The translations under genes were made by a program, and so were the position numbers. This document shows, in pieces, positions 8,146-16,601 of a DNA stretch of 42,413 bases. Source of the stretch: Candidatus Brachythrix odensensis (GTDB lineage: Bacteria > Chloroflexota > Anaerolineae > J036 > Brachytrichaceae); assembly GCA_016714465.1 (NCBI GenBank), contig JADKDT010000020.1, forward strand, positions 1-42,413. Reading direction: 5' to 3'. Position 1 is the stretch's first letter; each line of letters begins with the position of its first letter. The notes beneath the pieces were generated by a model. The model searched no databases and was not told where the DNA came from. It was given only the letters and a program-made list of their open reading frames with translations.

Positions 8146-8163
8146 AAATCCTGAGCGACAATC

Positions 8164-9438
8164 ATGATGCCAATGAAGGAAAGTCTGATTCACCGCATTC
8201 GGCGCGCGCTTCAGTCGGCTGACGAGCCCGGCCGGCTCAGCATGCCCGCCAGCGGCGAGAGCGCGGCGTGGTTTGGGCATGTCATGACCGTCGCGGCGAT
8301 CGTGCCGATGACGGTCGTGATGCTGGTCAGCCTGGTCGCGGCGACCTCGCCAGCGGAAGCGATCGCAACGGTCATCTTCACTGCCGGCTTTCTGGGCGCG
8401 TTCCTGATGTTCACCTATCGCTCGGCCGAAGCGCGCCTGCAGCGCTGGCTGGCCATCGAGCTCGTCTTCGCGCTCGCATTGAACGTGTATCCGGGCCCGG
8501 ATCGCGGGATGAATTTCGCCCCCTTCGCCATCGTCGCCGCCCAGGCCGCGATCGCGCTGCCTCTGGGGCAGGCTGCCGCATGGCTGCTTGGCTGCGCGGC
8601 CGGCTCCATCGCCACGTCCTGGCTGGCTTACGCTGCGCGGGCGGGCCTGGGCCAGGCGACCTTGATCGGATTGGCGAACGCAACCGGATACGCGTTTTTT
8701 GCGGTGGTGGGCGGATTGATGCGCCAGGCCATCCGCGATCGCCGGCTGAGCGAGGCCCTGAATCGGAAGCTCGAGGCCGCGAATGCCCGCCTGGAAGCCA
8801 TGTCGGCCCGCGAACGGACCCTGGCCGTGGTCGAGGAACGCAACCGGATGGCTCGCGAGATGCACGACTCGCTCGGCCATCGCCTCACCGTGGCGATCGT
8901 CCAGCTCGAGGGCGCCCAACGCTTGATCCCGAGCGATCCCGAGCGGGCCGGGCGGATGGTCGGGGCGATGCGCGACCAGATGAAGGAAGCGCTCGGCGAG
9001 TTGCGCAATAGCGTAGCCGCGCTGCGCGCGCCAGTAGAAGACGAAATGCCTTTGCTTCCGGCCCTGAAACAATTGGCCGCGCGTTTCGAGGAAGGCACCG
9101 GGATGAAGGTGGCGGTGTCGCTGCCGGACGACCTGCCCGAGCTATCGCCTGCCCAACGCCTGGCGCTTTACCGCGCCGCGCAGGAAGGGCTGACCAACGC
9201 CCACAAACACGCCGGGGCGCGCCAGGTGTCGTTGCGTCTGGCCCGGACCCTCTCGACTATCGCCATCGAGACTCTCGATGACGGCTCAGGCATCGACGCG
9301 GCTGACGCGGCCGGATCCTTCGGGTTGATGGGCCTGCGCGAGCGCGCGACCCAACTGAGCGGCACGGTTCGGCTTGAAGCTGGGCCGGGTGGGGGCGCGC
9401 GGCTTGTTTTTGAGATCCCGCTCGAGGCGAAACCATGA
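8164..9438 (+). CDS. NarL-type sensor histidine kinase (HisKA_3 family)
   Basis: This 424-aa membrane sensor phosphorylates the response regulator encoded next. Five to six membrane helices fill residues about 35-190 without a large external domain, so it may sense the membrane or the exporter. The dimerisation helix carries EERNRMAREMHDSLGHRLT with phospho-acceptor H234. The ATPase domain has the N-box (EGLTNAHKHAGA), G1 (DDGSGID) and G2 (FGLMGLRERA). It overlaps the regulator by ATGA. The position after ABC-2 genes is typical of self-regulated exporter cassettes. Confidence 0.92.
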   Translation: MMPMKESLIHRIRRALQSADEPGRLSMPASGESAAWFGHVMTVAAIVPMTVVMLVSLVAATSPAEAIATVIFTAGFLGAFLMFTYRSAEARLQRWLAIELVFALALNVYPGPDRGMNFAPFAIVAAQAAIALPLGQAAAWLLGCAAGSIATSWLAYAARAGLGQATLIGLANATGYAFFAVVGGLMRQAIRDRRLSEALNRKLEAANARLEAMSARERTLAVVEERNRMAREMHDSLGHRLTVAIVQLEGAQRLIPSDPERAGRMVGAMRDQMKEALGELRNSVAALRAPVEDEMPLLPALKQLAARFEEGTGMKVAVSLPDDLPELSPAQRLALYRAAQEGLTNAHKHAGARQVSLRLARTLSTIAIETLDDGSGIDAADAAGSFGLMGLRERATQLSGTVRLEAGPGGGARLVFEIPLEAKP

Positions 9439-10086
9439 GCACGCGAATTCTGATCGTCGATGACCAACGCCTGATGCGCGAGGGCCTGCGCACCCTGCTC
9501 GAGCTCGAACCAGATTTTGCCGTGACCGGCGAGGCTGGCGATGGCGCGGCGGCGCTGGAAGCGTATGAAGCTTCGACGCCCGACATCGTGCTGATGGACA
9601 TTCGGATGCCGGGGATGGACGGAGTGGAAGCGACCCGCCGGCTGCGCGCGCGGCATCCCGGCGCGCGGGTCATCATCCTGACCACCTTTGACGACGAGGC
9701 CTATGTGTTCGAGGGCCTCCGAGCGGGCGCGCAGGGTTATCTGCTCAAGGATCTGTCGGGCGACGAACTCGCGACGGCAATTCGAACGGTTATGGCGGGC
9801 GGGGCCTTGATCGAGCCCTCGGTGGCCCGCAAGGTGTTCGCCGAGTTCGCTCGGCTCGCGCCGGCGGCCCGGCCTCTGGATGCGGGTTTGGCCGAGCCGC
9901 TCACCGAGCGCGAGCGCGAGGTGCTGCGGGGGCGTGGCGGAGGGCTTGAGCAATCGCGAGATCGGGCAGAAACTCTTTTTGACCGAGGGCACGGTCAAGA
10001 ATTACGTGACCAGCGTGCTGCAGAAGATCGGCGCGCGCGACCGGACTCAGGCCGCGCTCCGAGCTAGGGAAATGGGGGTGTTGTGA
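9435..10086 (+). CDS. NarL/LuxR-type response regulator, one frameshift
   Basis: This is the cytoplasmic partner of the preceding kinase; phosphorylation should allow DNA binding by its LuxR-type helix-turn-helix. The receiver domain has the acidic pair D9/D10, phospho-acceptor D55 (VLMDIRMPG) and the conserved Lys (YLLKD). The DNA-binding domain begins EREREVLRG and continues in a second frame as VAEGLSNREIGQKLFLTEG and VKNYVTSVLQKIG. The frames join at the G run 9928-9932: removing one G restores a typical 216-aa protein. An extra G from sequencing is the simplest reading. Without repair the protein loses its DNA-recognition helix. Confidence 0.88.
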
Positions 10087-10090
10087 ACCA

Positions 10091-10109
10091 GTCAACCCTA
10101 AGGGTTGAC
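10091..10109. terminator. Hairpin between convergent regulator and DUF1992 genes
   Basis: The stem GTCAACCC / GGGTTGAC is 8 bp with a TAA loop. An outer GTGAA / TTCAC pair (10083-10118) extends it across both stop codons. There is no clear T run. The core ACCCTAAGGGTT recurs in the arms of the inverted repeat at 39775-39855. Confidence 0.6.
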
Positions 10110-10113
10110 CGAT

Positions 10114-10590
10114 TCACTTCGCCGCGCGCAGTCGTTCGAGTTCCTCGCTCAGGCGCAGCGGCAGGCGTTGGACCGAGGTCGCCGGGGCGCGCAGATTGAA
10201 GTTGAAAATGGCCTTGTTGATGTCGCGCACATCGGCTTCGAGCCGGGCGACGGCCTTCTTCCAGTGCCGCTCGATGCTGTCGCGCTCTTCAAAGCTCGCG
10301 GCCTGATCGAGCTGACGCTCGCGCCAGGCGTAGCTCCGCGCAATGCGGGCGCGGGCCTCGTCCATCATCTGGCGCAAGCCGAGGTCCTCTTCGATCCACT
10401 CCGGCTTGGCTCCGGCCGTCTTCAGAACGTGGGCGGCCAAGCGCTCCTCCTCGGGGATGTGGCTGTCATCCTCGTCGGGGACCGCGCCTTTGCGCTTGAG
10501 GTTGTCAAAGTCGCCGGCCTCCTGCGCTTCGCGGATCTTGTTCTCGATCAGCTTGTTCCAATCCTGCGTCATGGTTGCCGATTCTGCCAT
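10114..10590 (-). CDS. DUF1992 (DnaJ homologue subfamily C member 28-like) protein
   Basis: This 158-aa soluble, highly charged protein is of unknown function. The segment LIENKIREAQEAGDFDNLKRKG is diagnostic of the family (its first part, up to DFD, is the most conserved), followed by LKTAGAKPEWIE, and it ends in a helical charged region. The second Met (10572, MTQDWNKL) is the more family-like start; neither start has a strong ribosome-binding site. It stands alone between two dispersed hairpins and is convergent with the response regulator. Despite the family name it has no J domain. Confidence 0.82.
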   Translation of the reverse strand: MAESATMTQDWNKLIENKIREAQEAGDFDNLKRKGAVPDEDDSHIPEEERLAAHVLKTAGAKPEWIEEDLGLRQMMDEARARIARSYAWRERQLDQAASFEERDSIERHWKKAVARLEADVRDINKAIFNFNLRAPATSVQRLPLRLSEELERLRAAK

Positions 10591-10618
10591 GAGTTAGGTG
10601 CCCAATCAGGGCGGGATC

Positions 10619-10715
10619 TATCCGCAGATTTCGCCGATTTGCGCCGATTCTTCGGGTTCTTTGCCGAACAAAGCCGAATAATCCAATCGGCGCGAATCTG
10701 CGGAATCTGCGGATA
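10619..10715. repeat. Dispersed CCGCAGATT inverted repeat, copy 2
   Basis: The left end is TATCCGCAGATTTCGCCGAT and the right end GCGGAATCTGCGGATA. Inside, CGCCGATT units face AATCGGCG units, so the arms pair for about 30 nt around a loop holding TTCGG...CCGAA. It fills the gap between the DUF1992 gene and the end of the formate dehydrogenase operon. Confidence 0.85.
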
Positions 10716-10727
10716 GAAATGATTGAG

Positions 10728-13526
10728 TCACGGGACGACTGCGGCCACAATCTGCACCGCGCACAACTTGAACTCGGGGATCTTTGCGATCGGGTCCAGG
10801 GCGAAGTCCTGAGTCAGCAGGTTGGCCGGGGCCTCGGCCCAGTGAAAGGCCAGAAAGACCACCCCGGGCTGGACCCGCTCGCTCAGGCGGGCGACAGTGC
10901 GCACTTCCCCGCGCCGGCTGCGAATGACGACGTCCGCGTCATCGGCGATCCCGGCGGCTGCGGCGTCGGCGGCGTTGATCTCAATCCAGCCGCCCGGCTC
11001 GCGCCAGTGCAGGGCCTCGCTGCGGCGCGACATCGTGCCGGTGTGATAGTGGTAGAGCACCCGGCCGGTTGACAGCACAAACGGATACTCGGCGTCGGTC
11101 GCCTCGGCCGGGGCGCGGGTCGCCACGGCATGGAACTTGCCCAGCCCGCGGGTGAAGGTCTCGCGGTGGAGGATGGGTGTGCCGGGATGATCCTCGGCCG
11201 GGCAGGGCCAGCACAATCCCTCGTCGCCCAGGCGGCTGTGGGTGATGCCACGATAGGCCGGCGAGACCGAAGCGATCTCGGCCGCGATCTGGGCCGTGCC
11301 GGTGTATGACCAGAGAGCGTTGACCGCCGGCCCGCCCAGCAGCGCCACAAGTCGCTTGCCGAGTTCGGCCACGATCCACCAGTCGGGTTTGGCCTCTCCG
11401 GGCGCCTTGAGAACCGGGTGCAGGCGTTGGACACGCCGCTCGGTGTTGGTCTTGGTCCCGTCCTTCTCCAGCCAGGACGCGGCCGGGAGGATGACGTGGG
11501 CGAGCTGGGCGGTCTCGCTCAGAAAGATTTCCTGTACGACCAGGAAATCCAGCGCGCGAAGCGCCTGGGGTTCTCGCCCATGACATACATCGCCCGCACC
11601 TTTCCCTCGCTGGCGGCCTTGGTCACTTCGACAACCGTCAGCCCGGGCTTGGACGGCAGATCGGCCAGCCCCCACTTCTCGGCCACGGCCTTGCGCCGCC
11701 CGTTGTCGGTAACTTTCTGGTAGCCCGGGAGCACATCCGGCAGCGCGCCCATGTCGCTGGCTCCCTGCACGTTGGACTGGCCGCGGAGCGGGTTCACCCC
11801 GGTGCTGGGTTTGCCGATCTGGCCGGTGAGCATGGCCAGGTTGGCCAGCGACAGGACCATCTCAGTCCCATTCGCTACGCTGGGTGATGCCCATCGCCCA
11901 GAAGATGCCGGAATGGCCACGCTCGGATTCCGCGGCGTATTTCGAGGCGCCCCTGGCCCGCTCGCCCAGGGCGTACATCCGGGCCGCAAGGACGATCTTG
12001 TCGGCCGGCACGCCGCTGGCGAGGGCGGCCACCTCGGGCGTGTAGGGGGCCACCGATGCGGCGAATTCATCAAAGCCTTCGGTCCGCCCGGCGATGAAGT
12101 CGCGATCGGCCCAGCCCTCGCGCAGGATGACGTGGGCGATGGCCAGGAAGACGAAGTGATCGGTACCCGGGCGCGTCTGAAGCCAGAGCGTTGCGTGCTC
12201 GGTCAGCGGGATCTGGCGCGGGTCGACGACGATGAGGCTGGCCCCGCTCTTGACCGCCCGGACCATCTCATAGCTGATGACGGGATGGGACTCGGTCGTA
12301 TTCGAGCCGGTGACGAAGAGGCAGTCAGCGTCGCGGATGTCGCGGATGGGGTTGGTCATCGCCCCTCCCCCAAAGGCCATCCCCAGGCCGGAGACCGAGC
12401 TGGCGTGGCACAGCCGCGCGCAGTGGTCGATGTTGTTGGTCCCGATGGCGGCCCGCATCAGCTTCTGGAAGAGATAGTTGTCCTCGTTGACACAGCGGGC
12501 CGAGGCCAGGCCGGCCACAGCATCGGGGCCAGCGGCCTTCACCGCCGCGGCCAGCTTGGCGGCCACGAGGTCGAGGGCGGTCTCCCACGCCACGGGCACG
12601 AAGTCGGCCAGTGCCGCGCGCTGGGTCGGGCCAAGCGTCCACGCTTCGGCGCTCAGGCCCAGCTCGCGGGCCAGGTCCTTGCGCACCAGCGGATGGGTCA
12701 GCCGGTCGGGATGCTGGGCGAAATCCCAGCCCGAGCGGCCCTTGACGCACATGAACTCGCCGTTGGCGGGCGCCTCGGGATAGCCCTGGGCGTAGACGAT
12801 GTGGTTGCCCTTGGTCCGATAGTCGATCCCGCAGCCCACGCCGCAGTAGCCGCAGATCGTCTTCTTGTGCTCGAGCTCCCACTCGCGGCCCTGCTTGAGG
12901 CGCGAGACCGGCAAGAGCGCGGCGGTTGGGCAGACCTGCACGCAGCTCCCGCAGAACACGCAGTTCGAGTCGGCCATCGGGACGTCGAAGGGGGTGGCGA
13001 CATGACTGCCAAAGCCGCGATCGACAATCTCGATGGCGTGCGCGCCAATGACCTCGTCGCACACCCGCACGCACTTGGCGCACAGGATGCAGTACTGGTG
13101 GTCGCGGATGAAGAAGGGGTTGTCGTTCTGATACAGCGTCCGTCCCAGCTTGAAGTCGTGGGAGGTTTCGGTGATGCCGTAATCGTAGGCGTATTTCTGC
13201 AGCGCACAGGCCCCGGCCTTGTCGCAGGTGACGCAGTCGAGCGGATGATCCGAGACAAACAAGTCGATGGTGTCGCGCCGGAGCGCCGTAAGTTGGTCGC
13301 TCTGGCTGCGAATGACCATGCCGGGTTCGCAGGCCAGGCCGCAACTCGGGATCGGGTTGGGACGCCCATCGACTTCGACCAGGCACAGCCGGCAGCCGCC
13401 CGAGGGTTTGAGATCGGGGTGATGGCACAGGCGCGGGATATCAATGCCGTTGGCCAGGGCGGCATCCATCGCCGTCGTGCCGGGCGTGACACTGATGGGC
13501 TGGCCGTCGATGGTGAGGGTGATCAT
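10728..13526 (-). CDS. fdhA: NAD-linked formate dehydrogenase, catalytic (FdhA-like) subunit, two frame breaks
   Basis: This is the molybdenum/tungsten bis-MGD subunit that oxidises formate to CO2. From the N-terminus: a [2Fe-2S] ferredoxin domain (PSGGCRLCLVEVDG), a His/Cys cluster (CVTCDKAGACAL), two [4Fe-4S] clusters (CILCAKCVRVCDE, CVFCGSCVQVCPTA), the catalytic-domain cluster (CGYCGVGCGI), and the active-site motif HCARLCHASS, where a Cys replaces selenocysteine. Two frame breaks occur: an extra base near 11871-11874 (repair gives ITQRSNGTEMV), and near 11564-11572, where about 10 family residues after GENP (normally with S-D-P-D and a His) are also missing. The C-terminus carries the cofactor-binding fold. 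It overlaps the beta gene by ATGA. About 920 aa when repaired. Confidence 0.86.
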
Positions 13527-15178
13527 GCCGACACCTCCGCCCGGGCGCTTGCGGCCGCCCCAAGCATCTGCTCATACTCATCCCGGAAATAACGGAGCGT
13601 GCTGATCACCGGGTTGGGCGCCGACTGGCCCAGACCGCACAGGCTCGTCCGTTGGACGGTGACGCACAGCCGCTCGAGCCGGTCGATATCGGCCTGGACC
13701 GCCTTGCCATCCACGACCTTCTGCAGGATGCCCTGGATCTGCACAGTGCCGACCCGGCAGGGCACGCATTTGCCGCACGATTCATCCACGCAGAACTCCA
13801 TGAAGAACTTGGCCACGGCCGGCATGCTGCTGGTGTCATCCATCACCACCAGGCCGCCCGAGCCCATGATCGAGCCGAGGGCCTTGAGGCTCTCGTAGTC
13901 GACCGGCGTATCGAGGTGCTCGGCCGGGATGCAGCCGCCGCTCGGCCCGCCGGTTTGAGCGGCCTTGAAGCTCCGCCCGGCCGCCACCCCGCCGCCGATG
14001 TCGTAGACGATCTCGCGCAGGGTGATGCCCATCGGGACCTCGATCAGCCCGGTGTTATTGAGCTTGCCGGTCAGGGCGAAAATCTTGGTTCCCTTGCTCT
14101 TTTCGGTCCCGATGCCGTGGAACCAATCGGCGCCTTTGTTGACGATGGCGGTGATCGCGCCAAGCGTTTCCACGTTGTTGATGAGCGTTGGACAGCCCCA
14201 CAGCCCGCTTTGGGCGGGATAGGGCGGGCGCATGCGGGGCAGGCCGCGCTGGCCCTCAATCGAAGCCATCAGGGCGGTCTCCTCACCGCATACGAAGGCG
14301 CCCGCGCCGATCCGAATATCGACCGCGAAGCTGAACTCGGAGCCGAGGATGTTCTTGCCGAGCAGGCCCTGGCGGGTCGCCATGCGGATGGCCCGCTCCA
14401 GGCGCTTGACCGCCAGGGGGTACTCGGCTCGCACATAGAAAAAGCCCTGTTGCGCGCCGACCGCATATGCAGCGATGATCATGCCCTCGAGGACACTGTG
14501 CGGGTCGGCCTCCATCAGGGTGCGGTCCATGTAGGCCCCGGGATCGCCCTCATCGCCGTTGGCGACCACGTATTTCTTGTCTCCAGCCGCTGAGCGGACG
14601 TGCTGCCATTTGAGGCCAGTCGGGTAGCCCGCCCCGCCCCGTCCGCGCAGACCGCTGCGTTGGATCTCGTCGCAGACCTGCTCGGGGGTCATCCCCAGCG
14701 CCCGGGTCAGCGCGGTGTAGCCGTCGTGGGCGATGTAGTCCTCGATCCGCTCCGGGTCGATGACACCGGCCCGGGCCAGGACGACCTTGGTCTGGCGGGT
14801 GAAAAAGGGGATGTCCTGCGGGAGGACGCGCCCGGCCGACTCCGGCGCGATCGCAGCCGGGGCCTGGCCGGCCAGCTCATCCGCCACGATACGGGCAGCC
14901 GCCTCGCCGTTGACGTATTCGTACAACGTGCTGGGCCGGTCTGCGTGCTCGACCCGGACCATCGGGCCGTGGCTGCACAGGCCCATGCAGCCGGTCTGGG
15001 CGAGCGCAGCGGCCTTGCCGGCCGGATTGTCTTTCAGGGCACGGGTCAAGCCATCCTTGACCGCGCCGCTGCCCGAGGCAACGCAGGCGGTGCTGCTGCA
15101 ATACAGCAGGCGGCAGGTCTTGCTGGCCTGCAGGGCCTTCTCTTTGTCGGCCAGGATGGGCAACTCTTCGGGTTTCAT
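13523..15178 (-). CDS. NuoF-like flavoprotein subunit of the formate dehydrogenase
   Basis: This 551-aa subunit passes electrons between the iron-sulfur chain and NAD(P). An N-terminal thioredoxin-like [2Fe-2S] domain (CSSTACVASGS, CMGLCSHGP) is followed by the NuoF FMN/NADH domain (GLRGRGGAGYPTGLKW, GDEGDPGAYMDR, GAGAFVCGEETAL), an SLBB segment and a C-terminal [4Fe-4S] motif CGKCVPCRVGT with a distal Cys. The start at 15178 overlaps the gamma stop (ATGA); the open frame continues to 15760, but that part only mirrors the gamma gene. NuoF-like subunits of this length with a fused N-terminal domain are typical of soluble formate dehydrogenases and HoxF/HydB-type hydrogenases. The FdhA neighbour favours the former. 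Confidence 0.92.
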   Translation of the reverse strand: MKPEELPILADKEKALQASKTCRLLYCSSTACVASGSGAVKDGLTRALKDNPAGKAAALAQTGCMGLCSHGPMVRVEHADRPSTLYEYVNGEAAARIVADELAGQAPAAIAPESAGRVLPQDIPFFTRQTKVVLARAGVIDPERIEDYIAHDGYTALTRALGMTPEQVCDEIQRSGLRGRGGAGYPTGLKWQHVRSAAGDKKYVVANGDEGDPGAYMDRTLMEADPHSVLEGMIIAAYAVGAQQGFFYVRAEYPLAVKRLERAIRMATRQGLLGKNILGSEFSFAVDIRIGAGAFVCGEETALMASIEGQRGLPRMRPPYPAQSGLWGCPTLINNVETLGAITAIVNKGADWFHGIGTEKSKGTKIFALTGKLNNTGLIEVPMGITLREIVYDIGGGVAAGRSFKAAQTGGPSGGCIPAEHLDTPVDYESLKALGSIMGSGGLVVMDDTSSMPAVAKFFMEFCVDESCGKCVPCRVGTVQIQGILQKVVDGKAVQADIDRLERLCVTVQRTSLCGLGQSAPNPVISTLRYFRDEYEQMLGAAASARAEVSA

Positions 15179-15717
15179 CGCTGGGCCTCCGGGATCGCGC
15201 CGATCAGCGTCGCCACGCGTCCGATGGCGTCGCCGGGCGTCTCCTTGCCGACCACGCCGCCATCCATCACGGCGACCGGGGCGAGGCCGCAGCTCCCCAG
15301 ACAGCGCGCGACGAGCAGGCTGAGCTTGCCATCGGCGGTGGTCTGGCCGGCCTTGACGCGGTACGCGCCTTCGAGGGTGGAGACGATGTCGGCCGCGCCC
15401 TTGACATAGCAAGCCGTGCCGAGACAAACGATACAGGTGTGCTCGCCGGCGGGCTTGAAGGTGAAGAGGTGATAGAAGGTGGCCACGCCGTAGACCCGGG
15501 CCAGCGGGACATGCAGGGCGAGGCTGATGTAGCGCATCAGGTCCTGCGAGAGATATCCGAAGGCCTCCTGGGCGGTGCTGAGGACTTCGAGCAACGCGTC
15601 CCCCCGCGCGTCGAACTTCTTGATGGCGCGCTCGACGAGTTTGAGGCGCGGATCGGCGGCCAGGGCCGCCTTGGCCTGCTGAGCGGACACAGCGCCCGCG
15701 CGCGAGTGGATGAGCAT
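15175..15717 (-). CDS. NuoE-like [2Fe-2S] subunit of the formate dehydrogenase
   Basis: This 180-aa thioredoxin-like ferredoxin transfers electrons within the complex. The four cluster ligands are in CLGTACYVKGA and CLGSCGLAP, at the spacing of the NuoE/HoxE family. The motif LHVPLARVYGVATFYHLF precedes them as expected. It is the first gene of the three-gene operon and overlaps the NuoF-like gene by 4 nt. An ATG at 15717 (MLIHSRAGAV) is the only good start. Its own promoter must lie between it and the repeat at 15792-15882. Confidence 0.92.
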   Translation of the reverse strand: MLIHSRAGAVSAQQAKAALAADPRLKLVERAIKKFDARGDALLEVLSTAQEAFGYLSQDLMRYISLALHVPLARVYGVATFYHLFTFKPAGEHTCIVCLGTACYVKGAADIVSTLEGAYRVKAGQTTADGKLSLLVARCLGSCGLAPVAVMDGGVVGKETPGDAIGRVATLIGAIPEAQR

Positions 15718-15791
15718 ATTTCAATACCGCCTTTTCTCGGCGCCGCGCTTCGTGGCGCAATAAGGATTGAATTGTGCCATACGCAGGAATC

Positions 15792-15882
15792 TATCCGCAG
15801 ATTACGCAGATCTCCGCCGATTCCTTTTCCTTATCCGCGCGGCGCATGTCCAAATCCGCGGAAATCTGCGTAATCTGCGGAT
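15792..15882. repeat. Dispersed CCGCAGATT inverted repeat, copy 3
   Basis: The left arm is TATCCGCAGATTACGCAGAT; the right arm GAAATCTGCGTAATCTGCGG is its near-exact complement over about 25 nt. The central part contains CCGCGCGGCGC. It occupies most of the divergent gap between the formate dehydrogenase operon and the nitroreductase gene. Confidence 0.88.
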
Positions 15883-15899
15883 CAAACCATTCGCCCCGG

Positions 15900-15905
15900 T
15901 AGAAT
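15900..15905 (+). promoter_or_regulatory. Candidate -10 element, short leader or leaderless (nitroreductase)
   Basis: TAGAAT lies 9 nt before the ATG at 15915 with no Shine-Dalgarno sequence between, so the transcript would begin within about 3 nt of the start codon. Confidence 0.4.
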
Positions 15906-15914
15906 CCCCGCCCG

Positions 15915-16513
15915 ATGCAAACACACGAAGACACCATCAAGCTGATGCAGGCCATCCAGCACCGCCGCAGCATCCGCCCAGTCGATATCGCCCCGACCCG
16001 ATCGACCTCACCTTCGTCCAGCTCATCCTCGACGCCGCGCCGTGGGTGCCCAACCATGGCCGGACCGAACCGTGGCGCTTCAGCGTCTACACCGGCGAGG
16101 CGCGCCGGGGCCTGGGCGAGGCCTTCGCCGAGGCCTACCGTCTGGGCACACCGCCCGAGGAATTCAAGCCCGAGGCCCAAGCCGCCCAGCGCGACCGGGT
16201 GTGGAACGCCCCGGTCTGGATCAGCGTTGGGATGACCCCGCCGACCCCGCTGCGCTTCCCGGTCTGGGAGGAGATCATGTCGGTCGGCATGGCGGTCCAG
16301 AACATGCACGTCATCGCGGCCTCGCTCGGGCTGGCCATGCGCTGGTCGAGCGGCAACACCTCGCTGCACGCCCATACCGCCCAGTTTGTCGGCCTGACCC
16401 CGCCCTCGGAGCTGTATGGCTTCCTCTACCTCGGCAACCCGAAGCCCGGCCTCGAATGGCCAGCCGGCAAGCGCAGCCCGATCTCTGAGAAAGTGACCTG
16501 GCACAATGCCTAG
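15915..16513 (+). CDS. Nitroreductase-family FMN oxidoreductase, one frameshift
   Basis: This soluble flavoprotein of about 199 aa is in the NAD(P)H-dependent nitroreductase family. The N-terminus QAIQHRRSIRP binds the FMN phosphate; PNHGRTEPWRF and the later GLAMRWSSG and LYLGNPK are standard family positions. The frame changes in the C run at 15991-15994; adding one C gives VDIAPDPIDLTFVQ, so an assembly error is likely. The stop codon TAG lies within the motif CTAGAAGTCAT that also ends ychF, part of an extended palindromic element. The physiological substrate is unknown. Confidence 0.85.
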
Positions 16514-16532
16514 AAGTCATCCCAAAACCTCT

Positions 16533-16581
16533 GGCGAGATCACGCTCCCCCGCGCGAGGCGCGGGGGAGCGTGATCTCGCC
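16533..16581. repeat. GCGAGAT palindrome, copy A (23-bp perfect stem)
   Basis: The left arm is GGCGAGATCACGCTCCCCCG followed by CGC, the loop is GAG and the right arm is the exact complement. It begins 19 nt after the nitroreductase stop. Upstream of it CTAGAAGTCAT (16510-16520) matches the flank of copy B. No T run follows. It could end the nitroreductase transcript, but see copies B and C. Confidence 0.92.
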
Positions 16582-16601
16582 GAAGTTGTTTCAACACAAC
16601 C

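Noticed and set aside
6713..8161. 482-codon open frame on the minus strand
   Set aside because: It mirrors the second ABC-2 permease, has no domain-like features, and is rich in Arg/His/Gln/Gly as antisense frames are here.
9928..9932. Programmed frameshift or phase-variable G run in the response regulator
   Set aside because: The run is only five bases and similar breaks occur in many unrelated genes here, so sequencing error is the simpler reading.
12411..12440. Selenocysteine site in the formate dehydrogenase
   Set aside because: The active-site motif HCARLCHASS carries a Cys codon, not TGA, so no recoding is needed.
11751..13592. 613-codon open frame on the plus strand
   Set aside because: It is antisense to fdhA, whose frame shows iron-sulfur and molybdopterin motifs. 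Long antisense frames are expected at this GC content.
15179..15760. N-terminal extension of the NuoF-like protein
   Set aside because: This part is an out-of-frame reading of the NuoE-like gene; the true start at 15178 overlaps its stop.
16571..16601. GTG start for the GPH symporter inside palindrome A
   Set aside because: The residues produced have no family similarity and the codon lies within the repeat; a start at 16602 with an indel is more likely.
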